Assembly: GCA_029339505.1 (NCBI GenBank)
Contig: JAQISU010000123.1
Span: forward strand, 3,704,501 to 3,768,500
Source: Unio delphinus
Taxonomy: Eukaryota > Mollusca > Bivalvia > Unionida > Unionidae
Direction of reading: 5' to 3'
DNA: 64,000 bases
The translations under genes were made by a program, and so were the position numbers. Positions 62,661-64,000 of the stretch are shown here, piece by piece. How positions within the stretch are numbered: position 1 is the first letter of the stretch; each line of letters begins with the position of its first letter. The notes under the pieces are model-generated. The model was not told where the DNA came from and ran no database searches. It was given only the letters and a program-made list of their open reading frames with translations.

Positions 62661-63790
62661 GTGTTGGTCAATTGTCCTTGACTAATTTTTTCAAGAAAAC
62701 TGAGATTTCTTCCAGTTTATTTTCAAGCGTTACAATTATCAGTTTTTGCCTAATGTAAATCAACCAACACTATCGAAACCGATGCTTACTAACGATCGTA
62801 TTTCATTTTCTGTTTTATTTACCAACTGAAATAATTTAGAGAATTCATTAATTTTTTCCCGTCGTAACCACAGCATTCATTATACTTGTCTAACCCAATA
62901 CAACAATTTGATGAAAGGAATTCTGGGACGTCAACTATTCATGTGTGTGTAGTCAATTATCAGATTCGAGCGCATTAGGTATATAAAGTTATATTGAAGT
63001 ATATCACGTTATTGTACTATGCAACCAGCGAGTTGTGTTAAAGTCTATCCCAGCCAATTATCTTATTCAAGCGCATTATGTCTTTAAAAGGTTATATTGA
63101 AGTCAATCGCAGCCTTGGTATAATATCTTACTTCATAAATGTGTATTCGATACATTGTTCGTTCGAATTTAGTTTTAAAAATGGTATTAAGACACAGTGC
63201 TATGTGAATTATTAGTATGTGTTGGTAACCATAACATACGATCCTAATCGCCTTCATGACTTGTAAGTTCGAATCATTTTAATAATGATAATTATTTCAC
63301 ATGTACATCTAATATCTGTATCACCTCGTCTAATCCAAACTTAATAAGGTTTATAAATAGTGTAATTGTTTCCACCTCTTTGTCAAGTTTTGTAATTCTA
63401 ATATATTTATTGGTATCAACAACTTGTAGGTCGGCCACTAATTAACGTAGTCTTGCATTCACCATAAGAAGTAAATGATGTGAATTTCAGGCTATTTGTT
63501 CATATAACGTACATACATTAATATGCTGGAGATTTCTGAGTAAATAGCAAATACAAGTTCAAACGTGAAAAATGTTTGGAAGTACGTGCTTTGCCTCCTA
63601 ATAGAAATTCCGACACTATTGATTGGGAGTTTCCATTATGTCAATCAACAACATATAGGGGTAGGTAAGTAGGTTTGTATGTAGTTACGTTTTACTGTAC
63701 CTCCGGAAATTAGTGGCTACATGGTGGTAACTAATAGCAGCGTTCAAGAAAAAAAAAGTGTCATGTATTTAACATGTGACGGGTAAGGGT
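62661..63790. other. Nothing recognised
   Basis: AT-rich sequence without supported features. Two phrases, ATTATC...TTCGAGCGCATTA(G/T)GT, recur at about 62955 and 63058, perhaps a short duplication. Confidence 0.4.
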
Positions 63791-63802
63791 GCTCGATAAC
63801 GT

Positions 63803-63836
63803 GTGTGTGTGTGTGTCTATCTGTCTTTGTGATGAC

Positions 63837-63914
<78 letters not shown>
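63803..63914. repeat. (GT)n-(GA)n microsatellite
   Basis: GT tracts at 63803-63817 and 63838-63862 are followed by about 52 bases of GA. Confidence 0.97.
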
Positions 63915-63917
<3 letters not shown>

Positions 63918-64000
63918 GGGTGGTCGTCCAATGGTAGGAACTATCCCTCATCAAGTAATGCTGGAACTTTTAGTTATAATATTGATATTTTTATATCATA

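Overview
This window looks like nuclear DNA of an invertebrate animal, most likely a mollusc. It is AT-rich and intron-rich, full of (TA)n, (GA)n, (CA)n and (CATA)n microsatellites and minisatellites of 38-80 bp units, and carries tRNA-type SINEs, LINEs, an LTR element and several TIR elements. There is no operon structure. The taxon is an inference from repeat style and protein families; nothing in the sequence fixes it.

Region 1 (1-14 kb, + strand): the last five exons (3373-13962) of a gene for an extracellular, cysteine-containing protein. Its C-terminal part, split over two exons, resembles the discoidin/fucolectin fold. Splice phases agree from exon to exon. The last intron (about 7 kb) holds a 2.4-kb minisatellite, a decayed LINE and an LTR relic.

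Region 2 (23.0-46.2 kb, - strand): a five-coding-exon ankyrin-repeat gene of 744 codons plus stop: an acidic N-terminal exon, three small phase-0 exons, and a long low-complexity C-terminal exon. Its introns carry a Ty3/gypsy-type retrotransposon with the domain order gag-protease-integrase-linker (intron 3), a 5'-truncated, internally deleted LINE (intron 4) and several minisatellites.

Region 3 (46.7-52.7 kb): a SINE with a 14-bp target duplication, then the most interesting object, a 4.68-kb element (47935-52610) with short terminal inverted repeats flanked by CTAA/TTAA. It holds two convergent broken genes: a THAP-domain transposase-like gene (+) and a gene with a zinc/cysteine domain like the cytoplasmic 'ballast' domain of P2X7 receptors (-). 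Both lie behind a perfect 20-bp inverted repeat that contains the CRE palindrome TGACGTCA.

Region 4 (52.7-64 kb): mostly non-coding, with minisatellites, two candidate exons of an unidentified minus-strand gene (60846-60720, and weaker 59094-59027), and a 1.1-kb TIR element inserted into a minisatellite at a TA dinucleotide.

Only the ankyrin gene and the discoidin-like gene look like functional host genes; every mobile-element gene carries stops, frameshifts or deletions.
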